From assembly GCA_902578805.1 (NCBI GenBank), contig CACHEH010000002.1, forward strand, positions 159,095-223,094: a DNA stretch of 64,000 nucleotides. The letters run 5' to 3'. Position 1 is the first letter of the stretch. Every line of letters begins with the position of its first letter. Source of the stretch: an uncultured SAR116 cluster alpha proteobacterium (lineage in GTDB: Bacteria > Pseudomonadota > Alphaproteobacteria > Puniceispirillales > Marisalimonadaceae). The notes beneath the pieces were generated by a model. That model saw nothing but the letters and a program-made list of their open reading frames with translations, did no database searches and was not told the origin of the DNA. Positions 46,479 to 56,535 of the stretch are shown here, piece after piece. The position numbers were made by a program, and so were the translations under genes.

Positions 46479-47707
46479 AAATTTTAAAAGAAAGGTCATA
46501 AAAGATGTCTAAAGAAAAATTTGATCGTAGTAAACCACATGTAAACATAGGTACAATTGGTCATGTAGATCATGGTAAAACTACCTTAACAGCAGCAATT
46601 ACAAAAGTCATGGCTGATGCAGGTCGTGCTGACTTTTCTGCTTATGACCAGATAGACAAAGCTCCTGAAGAAAGGGAGAGAGGTATTACTATTTCCACTG
46701 CTCATGTTGAATATGAAACAGAGAATCGTCATTATGCACATGTTGATTGCCCAGGTCATGCAGACTATGTCAAAAATATGATTACTGGCGCTGCTCAAAT
46801 GGATGGTGCTATATTAGTTGTTAATGCTGCAGATGGTCCTATGCCACAAACTAAAGAACATATTCTTTTAGCTCGCCAAGTTGGTGTTCCTTCTTTAGTT
46901 GTTTATATGAACAAAGTTGATCAAGTTGATGATGAAGAATTATTAGAATTAGTTGAGCTAGAAATTCGTGAGTTATTAAGTAGTTATGAGTTTCCTGGCG
47001 ATGACATCCCTATCATTAAAGGTAGCGCGTTAGCAGCACTTGAGGGTCGTGATGAAGCTATTGGTGTCAACTCAATTACGGAGTTGATGGCTGCGGTAGA
47101 TTCTTATATCCCTCAGCCTGAGCGTGATAAAGATAAACCTTTTTTAATGCCTATTGAAGATGTTTTTTCTATATCAGGTAGAGGCACAGTTGTAACTGGC
47201 CGTGTTGAGCGAGGTATTATTAAGGTTGGTGAAGAGATAGAGATAGTTGGAATTAAAGAAACAGCCAAGACAACATGTACAGGGGTTGAAATGTTCCGTA
47301 AGTTACTGGATTCTGGTGAAGCTGGTGACAATGTTGGAGTTTTATTAAGAGGAACAAAAAGAGAAGAAGTTGAGCGTGGTCAAGTATTATCTGCACCTGG
47401 CTCAATAAAACCTTATTCTAAATTTAAAGGTGAGGCTTATATTTTAACAAAAGATGAAGGCGGCAGACATACTCCATTTTTTACTAACTATCGTCCACAA
47501 TTTTATTTTAGAACAACTGACGTGACTGGTGCTGTTGAATTACCTTCGGGAACAGAAATGGTAATGCCTGGAGATAATATAGCAATTTCGGTAGAGTTAA
47601 TTACCCCAATTGCAATGGACGAAGGACTTAGATTTGCGATCAGAGAGGGTGGAAGAACTGTAGGTGCTGGCGTTGTATCAAGTATTGAAGCTTAATTAGG
47701 AAAAAAT
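46479..47707 (+). repeat. Direct repeat copy 2 (tuf plus flanks), 1229 bp
   Basis: Partner of 30328-31556, same orientation, 16151 bases apart. Identity begins three bases after the fusA stop and ends 12 bases after the tuf stop. Recombination between the copies would delete or invert nothing but could loop out the rpoBC-str region, so the pair is also a potential instability. Confidence 0.93.
46505..47695 (+). CDS. tuf: Elongation factor Tu, copy 2
   Basis: 396 residues, protein identical to copy 1 at 30354. This is the str-operon (tufA-position) gene, 29 bases after fusA and 35 before rpsJ. Its AAAGGT Shine-Dalgarno and the whole upstream 26 bases are part of the repeat, so both copies should be translated equally; they differ in promoter and operon partners. 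All G motifs are intact. Confidence 0.98.
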   Translation: MSKEKFDRSKPHVNIGTIGHVDHGKTTLTAAITKVMADAGRADFSAYDQIDKAPEERERGITISTAHVEYETENRHYAHVDCPGHADYVKNMITGAAQMDGAILVVNAADGPMPQTKEHILLARQVGVPSLVVYMNKVDQVDDEELLELVELEIRELLSSYEFPGDDIPIIKGSALAALEGRDEAIGVNSITELMAAVDSYIPQPERDKDKPFLMPIEDVFSISGRGTVVTGRVERGIIKVGEEIEIVGIKETAKTTCTGVEMFRKLLDSGEAGDNVGVLLRGTKREEVERGQVLSAPGSIKPYSKFKGEAYILTKDEGGRHTPFFTNYRPQFYFRTTDVTGAVELPSGTEMVMPGDNIAISVELITPIAMDEGLRFAIREGGRTVGAGVVSSIEA

Positions 47708-47730
47708 CTTATAATAGATTAGAGGATTTA

Positions 47731-48039
47731 ATGGATAATCAAAATATTAGAATTAGATTAAAAGCATTCGACCATAGAATATTGGATCAGTCTACTTCTG
47801 AAATTGTTAATACAGCTAGAAGAACGGGGGCTAAAATTCGTGGTCCTATTCCTCTTCCAACTTCATTAAATAGATTTACCGTTTTAAAAGGTCCGCATGT
47901 TGATAAAAAAAGCCGCGAACAGTTCGAGATTAGAACTCATAAACGTGTGCTTGATATTGTTGAGCCTACACCTCAAACTGTTGATGCGCTAATGAAATTA
48001 GATTTAGCTTCAGGTGTTGATGTGGAAATTAAAATTTAA
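47731..48039 (+). CDS. rpsJ: Ribosomal protein S10 (uS10 / NusE)
   Basis: 102 residues. 30S head protein and, as NusE, partner of NusB and NusG in antitermination. The signature [20 protein letters not shown] is followed by GPIPLPT and [15 protein letters not shown] lies nine bases before the ATG. It opens the S10 operon but has no promoter in the 23 bases after the tuf repeat, so it is most likely read through from str. rplC starts ten bases later. Confidence 0.98.
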   Translation: MDNQNIRIRLKAFDHRILDQSTSEIVNTARRTGAKIRGPIPLPTSLNRFTVLKGPHVDKKSREQFEIRTHKRVLDIVEPTPQTVDALMKLDLASGVDVEIKI

Positions 48040-48049
48040 GGATATTACT

Positions 48050-48814
48050 ATGCGTTGTGGAGTTGTTGCAAGAAAATTGGGAATGTCGCGTGTATTCAAC
48101 ACTAATGGTGAACATGTTCCAGTCACTGTTCTAAGAATGGAGGATGTAGAAGTTTTGTCCATTAAAACTTTAGAAAAAGATGGATATACAGCAGTTCAAC
48201 TAGGCTTTTGTAACAAAGCACCAAAAAATATAACTAAACCACTTAAAGGCTTATTTGCAAAGGCTAAAATTCATCCGAAGGAAAAGATTGCTGAATTTAG
48301 GGTAAGTCAAGACGCAATTTTGAAGGTTGGTGATAAATTAAGCGCAAACCATTTCATAGCTGGCCAAAAGGTTGATGTAGTTGGTATTTCACAGGGTAAA
48401 GGTTTTTCAGGTGCAATGAAAAGGCATAATTTTGGAGGTATGCAAGCCTCACATGGTGTTTCTATAAGCCATAGATCACATGGTTCAACTGGAAACAGTC
48501 AGGATCCGGGTAGGACTTGGAAGGGTAAAAAAATGGCTGGTCAATATGGTAATGTAAGAATAACAACTCAAAATCTAAAAGTTGTTAAACTATTTGAAGA
48601 TAATGATATAATCTTAGTAGAAGGATCTGTTCCAGGTTCAAAAAATGGCGTAGTGCTCTTAAGTGATGCAATTAAATATAAAACCCCTGAAAATGCTCCC
48701 TTTCCAGCTGGTTTGCGTAATGAAAACAAAAAAGATAATGATGTTCCATCTCTAAATCTGGATGAAGAAAAGGTAACTACATCTGAAATAGAAGGAGCTA
48801 AAATTGAAAATTAA
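48050..48814 (+). CDS. rplC: Ribosomal protein L3 (uL3) with extended acidic tail
   Basis: 254 residues, longer than E. coli L3 (209). Core motifs [16 protein letters not shown] and [30 protein letters not shown] are conserved; the internal extension reaches near the peptidyl-transferase centre. The last 35 residues, after FPAGLRN, are charged and acidic ([20 protein letters not shown]) with no counterpart in the core fold. AAGGA seven bases before the ATG at 48050 fixes the start over an in-frame codon within rpsJ. Confidence 0.96.
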   Translation: MRCGVVARKLGMSRVFNTNGEHVPVTVLRMEDVEVLSIKTLEKDGYTAVQLGFCNKAPKNITKPLKGLFAKAKIHPKEKIAEFRVSQDAILKVGDKLSANHFIAGQKVDVVGISQGKGFSGAMKRHNFGGMQASHGVSISHRSHGSTGNSQDPGRTWKGKKMAGQYGNVRITTQNLKVVKLFEDNDIILVEGSVPGSKNGVVLLSDAIKYKTPENAPFPAGLRNENKKDNDVPSLNLDEEKVTTSEIEGAKIEN

Positions 48815-49421
48815 GTCTTTAAGTTTAGGTAATAAATCAGGCAAAGATATTACACTTAACCAAAAAATCTTTGGTATAGAACCTAGGGAAGATATAATAG
48901 CTAGGGTAATTAGATGGCAGTTAGCTAAAAGAAGGTCTGGTAATCATTCTGTCCAGACACGTAGTGATGTGAAAATGACAACAGCTAAAATGTATAAGCA
49001 AAAGGGTACAGGTAAGGCTAGACACGGATCAGGATCTGTATCACAATTTAGGGGTGGTGGTATGGCGCATGGTCCTGTTGTTCACTCTCATGCGCATAAT
49101 ATTAATAAAAAGGTAAGAAAATTAGGTTTGAAATCAGCGTTATCTAATAAATTTAAATTGGGTAAAATTATAATATTAGAAACATCAAAAAGTGATGGTA
49201 AAACTTCAACACTTAAGAATAATTTAGATAAAATGGGTATTAATAACGCACTCATAATAGCTGGTAATGATGTTGACGATAAATTTATAAGAGCCGCAAA
49301 TAATATTAAAAATTTAGATATTCTCTCTCATAACGGGTTAAACGTTTATGACATAGTTAAAAAAGATAATTTGATTATAATAGATGATGCATTAAAGCTC
49401 GTTGAGGAGCGTTTGTTATGA
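48804..49421 (+). CDS. rplD: Ribosomal protein L4 (uL4), TTG start
   Basis: 205 residues. Exit-tunnel protein; in enterobacteria L4 also represses the S10 operon. TTG at 48804 overlaps the rplC stop by 11 bases. It is supported by AAGGAG six bases upstream and gives the usual short lead before the conserved [35 protein letters not shown] and the [10 protein letters not shown] loop that enters the tunnel are intact. Ends with ATGA overlap on rplW. Confidence 0.95.
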   Translation: MKIKSLSLGNKSGKDITLNQKIFGIEPREDIIARVIRWQLAKRRSGNHSVQTRSDVKMTTAKMYKQKGTGKARHGSGSVSQFRGGGMAHGPVVHSHAHNINKKVRKLGLKSALSNKFKLGKIIILETSKSDGKTSTLKNNLDKMGINNALIIAGNDVDDKFIRAANNIKNLDILSHNGLNVYDIVKKDNLIIIDDALKLVEERLL

Positions 49422-49747
49422 GTGTTAGGCCTAGAAAAAAAAATGAGTTAAAGTTAAGTCAAAACAAGGCATATCAGGTTATTTTAAATCCCTTGGTGAC
49501 AGAAAAATCTACTCAACTTTCAGAATATAATAAAATAGTTTTTTCAGTGCCTGTTAATGCTAATAAATTAGAGGTGAAACTATCTATTGAAAAAATATTT
49601 TCTGTAAAAGTTCAAACAGTTAACACGATATTAGTTAAAGGAAAGTATAAAAGGTTCAAAGGTTTTTTAGGAAAACGAACCAACACCAAAAAAGCAATAG
49701 TAACTCTTGCTCCGGGTAATACTATTGATTTGTCTGCAGGAGTTTAA
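49418..49747 (+). CDS. rplW: Ribosomal protein L23 (uL23)
   Basis: 109 residues. Sits at the tunnel exit, docking site for trigger factor and [24 protein letters not shown] is the family start; the beta-hairpin [23 protein letters not shown] is present. An N-terminal extension of about 20 basic residues precedes it. Translationally coupled to rplD (4-bp overlap); rplB begins one base after its stop. Confidence 0.96.
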   Translation: MSVRPRKKNELKLSQNKAYQVILNPLVTEKSTQLSEYNKIVFSVPVNANKLEVKLSIEKIFSVKVQTVNTILVKGKYKRFKGFLGKRTNTKKAIVTLAPGNTIDLSAGV

Positions 49748-49748
49748 G

Positions 49749-50573
49749 ATGGCATTAAAGCAATACAAACCTAATACACCTGGACAAAGAGGATTGGTTT
49801 TAGTTGATAAATCTGACCTATACAAAGGTAAACCAGTAAAAAAATTAACTGAAGGAATTAATAAATCTGGTGGTAGAAATAATTCTGGAAAAATTACAAT
49901 GTGGCACAGAGGTGGGGGTCACAAAAGGCGATACAGGTTAGTTGATTTTAAGCGAAAAAAATTGGATATTATGGGTACTGTAGAGCGCATAGAATATGAC
50001 CCAAATAGATCTAGTTACATTGCATTAATTAAATATGAAGATAACGAACAAAGTTATATTATAGCCCCTCAGAGATTGGGTGTAGGTGATCAAATTGTAT
50101 CTTCTAATAAAGCTGATATAAAACCAGGTAATTGTATGCCTCTTTCATCTGTTCCGGTCGGCACTGTTGTTCATAATGTAGAGCTTAAACCAGGAAAAGG
50201 TGGGCAGATTGCAAGATCTGCAGGATCTTATGCTCAGTTGATAGGTAAAGATCTATCTTATTCAATTCTTAGACTAATGTCAGGTGAAGTTAGATTTGTT
50301 TTATCTTCTTGTCTATGTACAATCGGAGCAGTTTCAAATCAAGATAATCAAAATACTAATTTGGGTAAAGCTGGTAGAAATAGATGGTTAGGAAAACGAC
50401 CTTCCGTTAGAGGTGTTGCCATGAACCCAGTTGATCATCCTCATGGTGGTGGTGAAGGAAGGACCTCAGGTGGAAGGCATCCTGTTACTCCATGGGGGAA
50501 ACCTACTAAAGGATATAGAACAAGAAATAATAAGAGAACGGATAAATTAATAATTAGAAGACGAAAAATATAA
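49749..50573 (+). CDS. rplB: Ribosomal protein L2 (uL2)
   Basis: 274 residues. Contacts the peptidyl-transferase centre and is needed for subunit joining. The ATG at 49749 gives [15 protein letters not shown] with AGGAG six bases upstream. [35 protein letters not shown] and the C-terminal [24 protein letters not shown] (including the conserved His of the catalytic-centre loop) are intact. Followed ten bases later by rpsS. Confidence 0.98.
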   Translation: MALKQYKPNTPGQRGLVLVDKSDLYKGKPVKKLTEGINKSGGRNNSGKITMWHRGGGHKRRYRLVDFKRKKLDIMGTVERIEYDPNRSSYIALIKYEDNEQSYIIAPQRLGVGDQIVSSNKADIKPGNCMPLSSVPVGTVVHNVELKPGKGGQIARSAGSYAQLIGKDLSYSILRLMSGEVRFVLSSCLCTIGAVSNQDNQNTNLGKAGRNRWLGKRPSVRGVAMNPVDHPHGGGEGRTSGGRHPVTPWGKPTKGYRTRNNKRTDKLIIRRRKI

Positions 50574-50583
50574 GGTAAAAGTT

Positions 50584-50859
50584 ATGTCAAGATCTATATG
50601 GAAGGGCCCGTTTGTAGACGGATATTTGCTTAAAAAAGCCGAAGTCGCCAGAGATTCTGGTAGAAACGACGTTATTAAAACTTGGTCAAGAAGATCTACA
50701 GTTATGCCTCAATTTGTTGGTTTGACTTTCGGTGTTTATAATGGCAAAAAATTCATCCCTGTGACAGTTACTGAAGCTATGGTTGGGCATAAGTTAGGTG
50801 AATTTTCTCCCACTAGAACATATTATGGTCATACTGCAGACAAAAAGTCCAAGCGATAG
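50584..50859 (+). CDS. rpsS: Ribosomal protein S19 (uS19)
   Basis: 91 residues. Head protein paired with S13. [42 protein letters not shown] and [16 protein letters not shown] are all present. Normal length. rplV starts eight bases after its stop, preceded by AGGAGA. Confidence 0.97.
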   Translation: MSRSIWKGPFVDGYLLKKAEVARDSGRNDVIKTWSRRSTVMPQFVGLTFGVYNGKKFIPVTVTEAMVGHKLGEFSPTRTYYGHTADKKSKR

Positions 50860-50867
50860 GAGATAAG

Positions 50868-51245
50868 ATGGGTAGTGGCAAAAATATACGAAGAGAAGCA
50901 GACAATGAGGCAAAAGTGGTGCTTAAAAATATAAGAGTGAGTCCTCAGAAGTTAAATTTGGTTGCTCAGATGATTAGAAAACAGAATGCTTCGAAGGCAA
51001 TTTCTATCTTGCAATTTTCTAAGAGAAGAATTTCTAACACCGTGGAAAAAGCACTAAGGTCAGCAATTGCCAATGCTGAAAATAACCATTCATTAGATAT
51101 TGATAAATTAATTGTTAAAGAGGCGTATGTTGGCAAAGGTGTTGTAATGAAGCGCTTCCGTGCAAGGGCTAGAGGACGAGGTGCAAAAATTATCAAGCCT
51201 TTTTCTCATTTAACCATTTTATTATCTGAACAGGAAGGTAGCTAA
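50868..51245 (+). CDS. rplV: Ribosomal protein L22 (uL22)
   Basis: 125 residues. Lines the exit tunnel with L4. The family core [15 protein letters not shown], the assembly-helix region and the extended beta-hairpin ending [27 protein letters not shown] are intact, without the deletions linked to macrolide resistance. An N-terminal lead of about 20 charged residues. rpsC begins two bases after the stop. Confidence 0.97.
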   Translation: MGSGKNIRREADNEAKVVLKNIRVSPQKLNLVAQMIRKQNASKAISILQFSKRRISNTVEKALRSAIANAENNHSLDIDKLIVKEAYVGKGVVMKRFRARARGRGAKIIKPFSHLTILLSEQEGS

Positions 51246-51247
51246 TT

Positions 51248-51949
51248 ATGGGGCAGAAGACTCAACCAGTGGGATTTAGGTTAGGTGTAAATCGAACTTG
51301 GGATTCAAGATGGTTTGGTGGCAAATCATACGGTGAATTGCTTCACCAAGATATTCAATTAAGAAAATATTTATTTGAAAAACTTAAAGCAGCAGCTATT
51401 AGCAAAATAATTATTGAAAGACCAGCTGGGAGAGCTAGAATTTCTATTTATGCAGGGAGACCTGGACTAGTTATTGGAAAAAAAGGGCAAGATATAGAAA
51501 CTCTTAAGAACGAATTGAGCAAAAAAATTAATGCTGAAGTAAGCTTAAATATAATCGAAATTAGAAAGCCTGAGCTAGATGCTAAATTAGTTGCAGATGG
51601 TATTGCGCAACAACTTGAGAGAAGGGTTGCTTTCAGGAGAGCAATGAAAAGAGCTGTTCAAAGTGCAATAAGATTAGGCGCTGAAGGTGTTAGGATTAAT
51701 TGTGCGGGAAGACTTGGTGGTGCTGAAATAGCCAGAACTGAGTGGTACAGAGAAGGTAGAGTTCCATTACATACTCTTAGAGCAGACGTAGATTATGGTG
51801 AAGCCACCGCTTTTACAACATATGGAGCTACTGGTATTAAAGTCTGGATTTTTAAAGGAGAAGTCATGGAGCATGACCCAATGGCTCAGGATAAGAGAAT
51901 GGGTAATGCCATTAAAGGATCCAGTTTGAAAAATGTGGATCAGGGGTAA
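51248..51949 (+). CDS. rpsC: Ribosomal protein S3 (uS3)
   Basis: 233 residues. mRNA entry helicase component. [22 protein letters not shown] at the N-terminus, the KH-domain GXXG motif in [17 protein letters not shown], and the C-terminal [41 protein letters not shown]. Complete. Packed two bases after rplV and three before rplP. Confidence 0.98.
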   Translation: MGQKTQPVGFRLGVNRTWDSRWFGGKSYGELLHQDIQLRKYLFEKLKAAAISKIIIERPAGRARISIYAGRPGLVIGKKGQDIETLKNELSKKINAEVSLNIIEIRKPELDAKLVADGIAQQLERRVAFRRAMKRAVQSAIRLGAEGVRINCAGRLGGAEIARTEWYREGRVPLHTLRADVDYGEATAFTTYGATGIKVWIFKGEVMEHDPMAQDKRMGNAIKGSSLKNVDQG

Positions 51950-51952
51950 AGA

Positions 51953-52366
51953 ATGTTACAACCAAAAAGAACAAAATTTAGAAAAGCTCACAAAGGTAGA
52001 ATTCATGGTTTAGCTAAAGGTGGTACAAAATTAAATTTTGGTTCATTCGGATTAAAAGCAGTTCAACCAGAAAGAGTAACAGCAAGACAAATCGAAGCTG
52101 CTAGAAGAGCAATAACTAGGCATCTGCGACGTGCAGGCAGGGTATGGATAAGAATATTCCCAGATGTGCCTGTATCTACTAAACCTGCGGAAGTAAGAAT
52201 GGGTAAAGGTAAAGGTTCTCCAGATTATTGGATCTGTAGAGTAAAACCGGGCAGAATCATGTTTGAGTTAGATGGTGTTTCTGAAGATGATGCTAAAGAG
52301 GCTCTGAGTCTAGCTGCCGCTAAATTACCAATGCATACTAAAGTTGTTAAAAGACTAGGCGAATAA
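51953..52366 (+). CDS. rplP: Ribosomal protein L16 (uL16)
   Basis: 137 residues. Supports A-site tRNA binding in the large subunit. [16 protein letters not shown] at the start, [29 protein letters not shown], and [24 protein letters not shown] are conserved, including the arginine hydroxylated in some bacteria. Three bases after rpsC; rpmC follows after 14 bases with GGAGA as Shine-Dalgarno. Confidence 0.98.
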   Translation: MLQPKRTKFRKAHKGRIHGLAKGGTKLNFGSFGLKAVQPERVTARQIEAARRAITRHLRRAGRVWIRIFPDVPVSTKPAEVRMGKGKGSPDYWICRVKPGRIMFELDGVSEDDAKEALSLAAAKLPMHTKVVKRLGE

Positions 52367-52380
52367 TTGGAGATATTCAG

Positions 52381-52596
52381 ATGGCAAAATATAAACCTAA
52401 GGATTTAAAAACAAAAACTACTGATGAGTTAAAAGAAAAATTGAAAATTCTAAGAAAAGAGCAATTTAATCTTAGATTTCAAGTTAGTAATGGACAAAAC
52501 GAAAATCCTGCAAGGTTTAAATTTATTCGTAGAGAAATAGCCTGTATTAAAACTATTTTAAACAGTCTTTCAACAACTATAAAATCAGGGAAATAA
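52381..52596 (+). CDS. rpmC: Ribosomal protein L29 (uL29)
   Basis: 71 residues, two-helix protein near the tunnel exit. KPKDLKTKTTDELKEKLKILRKEQFNLRFQ and NPARFKFIRREIACIKT fit the family pattern (normally xRxxRRxIARIKT). GGAG lies about ten bases before the ATG. Three bases separate it from rpsQ. Confidence 0.95.
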   Translation: MAKYKPKDLKTKTTDELKEKLKILRKEQFNLRFQVSNGQNENPARFKFIRREIACIKTILNSLSTTIKSGK

Positions 52597-52599
52597 ATT

Positions 52600-52827
52600 A
52601 TGCCGAAAAGAATTTTAACAGGTAAAGTAACTAGTAATAAATCAGATAAAACTGTTACTGTTCTTGTGGAAAGAAAAATTATGCATCCGATGTATAAAAA
52701 ATTTGTGACAAAATCAAAAAAATTCTCTGCACATGATAGCGAAAACAAATTTAAAGTTGGTGATGTTGTTAGTATAAGGGAATGCACCCCTATTTCAAAA
52801 AATAAACGTTTTGAAGTAATATATTAA
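52600..52827 (+). CDS. rpsQ: Ribosomal protein S17 (uS17)
   Basis: 75 residues, OB-fold primary 16S rRNA-binding protein. Conserved [19 protein letters not shown] and [14 protein letters not shown], then [20 protein letters not shown]. Short form without a C-terminal tail. Last gene of the S10 operon; the 16-base gap to rplN holds no visible promoter, so the spc genes are probably co-transcribed. Confidence 0.97.
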   Translation: MPKRILTGKVTSNKSDKTVTVLVERKIMHPMYKKFVTKSKKFSAHDSENKFKVGDVVSIRECTPISKNKRFEVIY

Positions 52828-52843
52828 TTAGTGGAGACATATG

Positions 52844-53212
52844 ATGATACAAATGCAGAGCAATCTTGATGTTGCTGATAATTCTGGGGCAAGAAAAGTT
52901 CAGTGTATCAAAGTTTTGGGCGGTTCAGGTCGAAAAACCGCAGCTGTTGGAGATGTTATTGTTGTTTCTATCAAAGAAGCCATACCAAGAGGTAGAGTTA
53001 AAAAAGGTGACGTTCATAGAGCGGTTATAGTTAGAACATCAAAAGAAGTCAGAAGAAATGATGGATCTTGTATTAGGTTTGATAAGAATGCCGCTGTTTT
53101 GGTTAATAAAAGTAATGAACCAATTGGAACACGTATTTTTGGTCCAGTTACTCGTGAGTTACGAAGCAGAAAGTTTATGAAAATTGTCTCACTTGCCCCG
53201 GAGGTTCTTTAA
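52844..53212 (+). CDS. rplN: Ribosomal protein L14 (uL14)
   Basis: 122 residues. [27 protein letters not shown] is the family start. ATG at 52844 is preferred to the adjacent ATG at 52841 because GGAG (52833-52836) is then seven bases away rather than four. [24 protein letters not shown] and [11 protein letters not shown] are intact. Opens the spc group; its stop overlaps the rplX ATG by one base (TAATG). Confidence 0.97.
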   Translation: MIQMQSNLDVADNSGARKVQCIKVLGGSGRKTAAVGDVIVVSIKEAIPRGRVKKGDVHRAVIVRTSKEVRRNDGSCIRFDKNAAVLVNKSNEPIGTRIFGPVTRELRSRKFMKIVSLAPEVL

Positions 53213-53532
53213 TGAATAAAAAATTTAAGATTAAAACTGGTGATAATGTAATTGTTATAACTGGGAAAGACAAAGGTAAAACAGGTAATGTTATATTAGT
53301 AAATAAATCTAATGACAGGGTTGTTGTAGAGGGAGTTAATATTGTCAAGCACCATAGAAAAGCAACTCAAGAAAGCCCAGGTAAAATCGAAGAAAAAGAA
53401 GCATCTATACACATCTCAAATGTTGCACACTTAGATCCCGAGAGCGGCAAGGCTACTAGAATTAAGTATGAGTTTAAAGATGGTGTTAAAAAAAGGTTAT
53501 CAGTGTTATCTGGTTCATTGTTAGATAAGTAA
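53212..53532 (+). CDS. rplX: Ribosomal protein L24 (uL24)
   Basis: 106 residues. Assembly initiator of the 50S subunit. N-terminal KOW motif ([23 protein letters not shown]) followed by [15 protein letters not shown] and the [16 protein letters not shown] segment. The start is coupled to the rplN stop; GGAGG lies seven bases before the ATG inside rplN. Confidence 0.96.
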   Translation: MNKKFKIKTGDNVIVITGKDKGKTGNVILVNKSNDRVVVEGVNIVKHHRKATQESPGKIEEKEASIHISNVAHLDPESGKATRIKYEFKDGVKKRLSVLSGSLLDK

Positions 53533-53545
53533 TTTGGAGCTTAAA

Positions 53546-54088
53546 ATGGATGTGAGATTACAAGAAAAGTATAAAAAAGAGATAGTTGGTACACTAAAAA
53601 CTAAATTCAAGTATAAAAATGACTTTGAGATACCTAAACTTGAAAAAGTTGTAATAAATATGGGAGTTGGCGAGGCGGTAAAGGATACTAAAAAAATTGA
53701 TATTGCAGTTAAAGAATTAGCAGCTATATCAGGACAAAAGCCTGTTGTTACTAAATCAAAAAAAGCTAATGCAAGTTTTAAGCTTAGAGAGGGAATGCCA
53801 ATTGGAGTAAAGGTTACCTTGAGAAAAAATAAAATGTATGAATTTGTTGACCGTTTTATAAATATTGCATTACCCAGAGTCAGAGATTTTAGAGGTGTTA
53901 ATTCAAAAAGTTTTGATGGTAATGGAAATTATGCATTGGGGTTAAAAGAACAATATGTCTTTCCCGAAATTGAATATGATAATGTAGATTCAGTTAGAGG
54001 TATGGATATAATTTTTGTAACATCTGCCAAATCGGATGAAGAGGCTAAAGAGCTATTAATTGGGTTTGATTTCCCTTTTAATAATTAA
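53546..54088 (+). CDS. rplE: Ribosomal protein L5 (uL5)
   Basis: 180 residues, normal. Binds 5S rRNA and P-site tRNA. The ATG at 53546 ([13 protein letters not shown]) has GGAG six bases upstream; an in-frame TTG 12 bases earlier is rejected. [18 protein letters not shown]-type [26 protein letters not shown] and the [12 protein letters not shown] block are conserved. An S8 operator near this start, as in E. coli, was looked for and not recognised. Confidence 0.96.
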   Translation: MDVRLQEKYKKEIVGTLKTKFKYKNDFEIPKLEKVVINMGVGEAVKDTKKIDIAVKELAAISGQKPVVTKSKKANASFKLREGMPIGVKVTLRKNKMYEFVDRFINIALPRVRDFRGVNSKSFDGNGNYALGLKEQYVFPEIEYDNVDSVRGMDIIFVTSAKSDEEAKELLIGFDFPFNN

Positions 54089-54110
54089 TCAATTTAACTA
54101 GGAGATAAAG

Positions 54111-54416
54111 ATGGCAAAAAAAAGTGCTATCCAAAAAAACTTGAATAAAGAAAAACAATTTAAAAAAAATAAATCAAGAAGAGATCGCTTAAAAGCTATA
54201 TGTAACGATAAATCAATATCTATGGAGCAACGGTTTGAGGCACAACTAAAGCTATCTGAGATGCCTAGAAATGGAGCAAGAGTAAGATTGAGAAACAGAT
54301 GTTTAATTACAGGTAGACCTCGAGGGTATTATAGAAAAGTTAAAATGTCTCGAATAGCTTTAAGGGAATTAGCTCTATCTGGTCAAATTCCGGGTATGGT
54401 AAAATCAAGTTGGTAG
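54111..54416 (+). CDS. rpsN: Ribosomal protein S14 (uS14), zinc-free form
   Basis: 101 residues. Long form without the CxxC zinc ribbon of short S14 paralogues; only the single Cys in [16 protein letters not shown] remains. [24 protein letters not shown] is the usual C-terminus. AGGAGA precedes the ATG by eight bases. Confidence 0.97.
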   Translation: MAKKSAIQKNLNKEKQFKKNKSRRDRLKAICNDKSISMEQRFEAQLKLSEMPRNGARVRLRNRCLITGRPRGYYRKVKMSRIALRELALSGQIPGMVKSSW

Positions 54417-54429
54417 AAAGGTATAAATT

Positions 54430-54828
54430 ATGTCAATGAGTGATACACTTGGCGATATGCTCACTAGGATTAGAAATGGTCAATCAGCTAATATGGCGGT
54501 TGTTGAGGCGCCTGCATCGAGATTTAGAGCAAATGTGTTGGATGTTCTTAAAAGAGAGGGATATATACGTAATTTTTCTCAGTTTGAAAAACGACCAGGT
54601 ATTCATGAATTCAAAATAGAATTAAAATATTATGAAGGTAGACCAGTTATAAGTGAGATTAAAAGAGTATCAACGCCTGGAAGAAGAGTATACTCGAGTA
54701 TTAAGGATTTACCAAGATCATATAATGGTCTTGGTATATCAATTTTATCTACCCCCAGAGGTGTAATGAGTGATAATGAAGCACGAGCAGCTCACGTTGG
54801 TGGAGAAGTTCTTTGTCAAGTATTTTAG
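54430..54828 (+). CDS. rpsH: Ribosomal protein S8 (uS8)
   Basis: 132 residues. Central-domain 16S rRNA-binding protein and, in enterobacteria, the spc operon repressor. SDTLGDMLTRIRNGQ at the start, and the C-terminal GLGISILSTPRGVMSDNEARAAHVGGEVLC RNA-binding domain. AAAGG about eight bases before the ATG at 54430 favours this over the ATG two codons later. Confidence 0.97.
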   Translation: MSMSDTLGDMLTRIRNGQSANMAVVEAPASRFRANVLDVLKREGYIRNFSQFEKRPGIHEFKIELKYYEGRPVISEIKRVSTPGRRVYSSIKDLPRSYNGLGISILSTPRGVMSDNEARAAHVGGEVLCQVF

Positions 54829-54838
54829 GAGTATATTG

Positions 54839-55372
54839 ATGTCAAGAGTTGGCCAAGCAATTATCAACGTCCCAGACGGTGTTGAAGTTAAGAAAATGGA
54901 TAATCAATTTTTAGCTAAAGGCAGTAAGGGCGAACTTAGTGCTCCAATAAGTGAAATAGTTGATGTAGTTATAGACCAAAAAGTTGTTAAAGTAGAGCTC
55001 AAAGACAAAAATTCAAGAAATAAAGCACTTTGGGGTACTACTAGAGCACTAATAAATAATGCTATTCAAGGTGTAAACATTGGTTTTGAAAAAGAAATGG
55101 AAATTGTAGGAGTTGGTTACAGGGGAGCGCTTCAGGGAAACAAACTAACTTTGAATCTAGGTTTGAGTCATGTGGTTGAAATAGAGATACCTAAAAATAT
55201 CTCAATTAAAATGGAAGGTAATACAAAGTTTACAATTTCTAGCGCAGATAAACAAAAACTAGGAGAATTTGCAGCAATGGTGCGCTCTAAGAGACCACCA
55301 GAACCTTTTAAAGGAAAAGGTATAAGGTACAGCAATGAATTTATTTTAAGAAAAGAAGGCAAAAAGAAATAG
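54839..55372 (+). CDS. rplF: Ribosomal protein L6 (uL6)
   Basis: 177 residues with two similar halves. [17 protein letters not shown] is the family start; the ATG at 54839 follows AGGAG by eight bases and an in-frame codon inside rpsH is rejected. [23 protein letters not shown] and the closing [26 protein letters not shown] match the family. Confidence 0.97.
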   Translation: MSRVGQAIINVPDGVEVKKMDNQFLAKGSKGELSAPISEIVDVVIDQKVVKVELKDKNSRNKALWGTTRALINNAIQGVNIGFEKEMEIVGVGYRGALQGNKLTLNLGLSHVVEIEIPKNISIKMEGNTKFTISSADKQKLGEFAAMVRSKRPPEPFKGKGIRYSNEFILRKEGKKK

Positions 55373-55380
55373 AGGTTAAA

Positions 55381-55743
55381 ATGAGTAGTTCTTTATCTTT
55401 ACATTATAGAAGACAAAAAAGAAATAGAAGAGCTTTAAAAAAAAGGTTGAATGGAAAACTAAGATTATCAGTTTTTAGATCCAGTCGTCACATTTATAGT
55501 CAAATTATTGATGACATCAATGGTGTAACTATTACATCTGCATCCAGTCTTGAAAATAATGTAAAAAAACAGTTTATAAATTGTGGGACTAAAGAGGTTG
55601 CAACGGTTGTTGGAAAATTAATAGCTGAAAAAGCTATAAAAAAAGGTATTAAAAACGTTGTATTTGATAGAGGTGGATATATTTATCATGGCAGAGTAAA
55701 AAATCTGGCAGAAGCTGCTAGGGATGGTGGTTTAATATTTTAG
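55381..55743 (+). CDS. rplR: Ribosomal protein L18 (uL18)
   Basis: 120 residues. Binds 5S rRNA in the central protuberance. Basic N-terminus ([14 protein letters not shown]), [18 protein letters not shown], and [28 protein letters not shown] are all conserved. rpsE follows nine bases later. Confidence 0.97.
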   Translation: MSSSLSLHYRRQKRNRRALKKRLNGKLRLSVFRSSRHIYSQIIDDINGVTITSASSLENNVKKQFINCGTKEVATVVGKLIAEKAIKKGIKNVVFDRGGYIYHGRVKNLAEAARDGGLIF

Positions 55744-55752
55744 GGGTTGTTC

Positions 55753-56319
55753 ATGTCAAAAATTGAAAAACAAGATAAGAAGAATAATAAAGACGATACT
55801 GACTTAATCGACAAATTGGTTGGGATTAATAGGGTAGCAAAAGTTGTAAAAGGTGGTAGACGTTTTGGGTTTGCAGCTCTTGTCGTTGTGGGAGACCAAA
55901 GAGGAAAGGTTGGGTTTGGAACTGGAAAAGCGAAAGAAGTTCCAGAAGCCATTAAAAAAGCAACTGACGATGCAAAAAAAAATATGGTAAAGGTACCATT
56001 AAAAGAAGGTAGAACATTGCATCATGATATGAAAGGACATTTTGGTGCTGGAAGGGTTGTACTCAGGACTGCCCCTTCTGGAACCGGTATAATAGCTGGT
56101 GGTCCCATGAGAGCAGTATTTGAAACTTTAGGTGTTCAAGATGTTGTAGCAAAGTCAATAGGAACTTCTAACCCACATAATATGATTAAAGCAACTTTTG
56201 ATGCTTTTTCTTCGATGAATTCTCCGAGAAATATAGCTAATAAACGAAGCAAAAAAGTTGCTGAAATTTTTGGAAACAAGTTAAAATCTGAGAAGTCTTC
56301 TAATGCTAATATTGAATAG
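55753..56319 (+). CDS. rpsE: Ribosomal protein S5 (uS5)
   Basis: 188 residues. mRNA entry/accuracy protein. The ATG at 55753 has AGGGG six bases upstream; the upstream TTG at 55747 would lie on that Shine-Dalgarno and is rejected. [52 protein letters not shown] and [18 protein letters not shown] are conserved, including the spectinomycin-site loop VVKGGRRF in wild-type form. Confidence 0.97.
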   Translation: MSKIEKQDKKNNKDDTDLIDKLVGINRVAKVVKGGRRFGFAALVVVGDQRGKVGFGTGKAKEVPEAIKKATDDAKKNMVKVPLKEGRTLHHDMKGHFGAGRVVLRTAPSGTGIIAGGPMRAVFETLGVQDVVAKSIGTSNPHNMIKATFDAFSSMNSPRNIANKRSKKVAEIFGNKLKSEKSSNANIE

Positions 56320-56328
56320 GAATAAATA

Positions 56329-56511
56329 ATGTCAAATAAAAATAGAATTATTGTTACACAAAAGAAAAGTCCAATAGGTAGGCAGTTATATCAAAAACAA
56401 ACATTAATTGGTCTTGGTCTAAATAAGATAGGTAGAACTAAGGAATTAGAAGATACACCATCAATAAGAGGTATGATAAGTAAAGTTAAACACCTAGTCG
56501 AAGTTAATTAA
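56329..56511 (+). CDS. rpmD: Ribosomal protein L30 (uL30)
   Basis: 60 residues, short bacterial L30. [51 protein letters not shown] fits the family throughout. AGGAAT lies before the ATG. Its presence between rpsE and rplO is typical; some reduced alphaproteobacteria lose it. Confidence 0.96.
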   Translation: MSNKNRIIVTQKKSPIGRQLYQKQTLIGLGLNKIGRTKELEDTPSIRGMISKVKHLVEVN

Positions 56512-56535
56512 ATTTTTTCTAGGTAGGAGATAGTA

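Noticed and set aside
30328..47707. tuf repeats as ends of a composite mobile element
   Set aside because: No transposase, terminal inverted repeat or target duplication; all genes between are essential housekeeping genes in their usual order.
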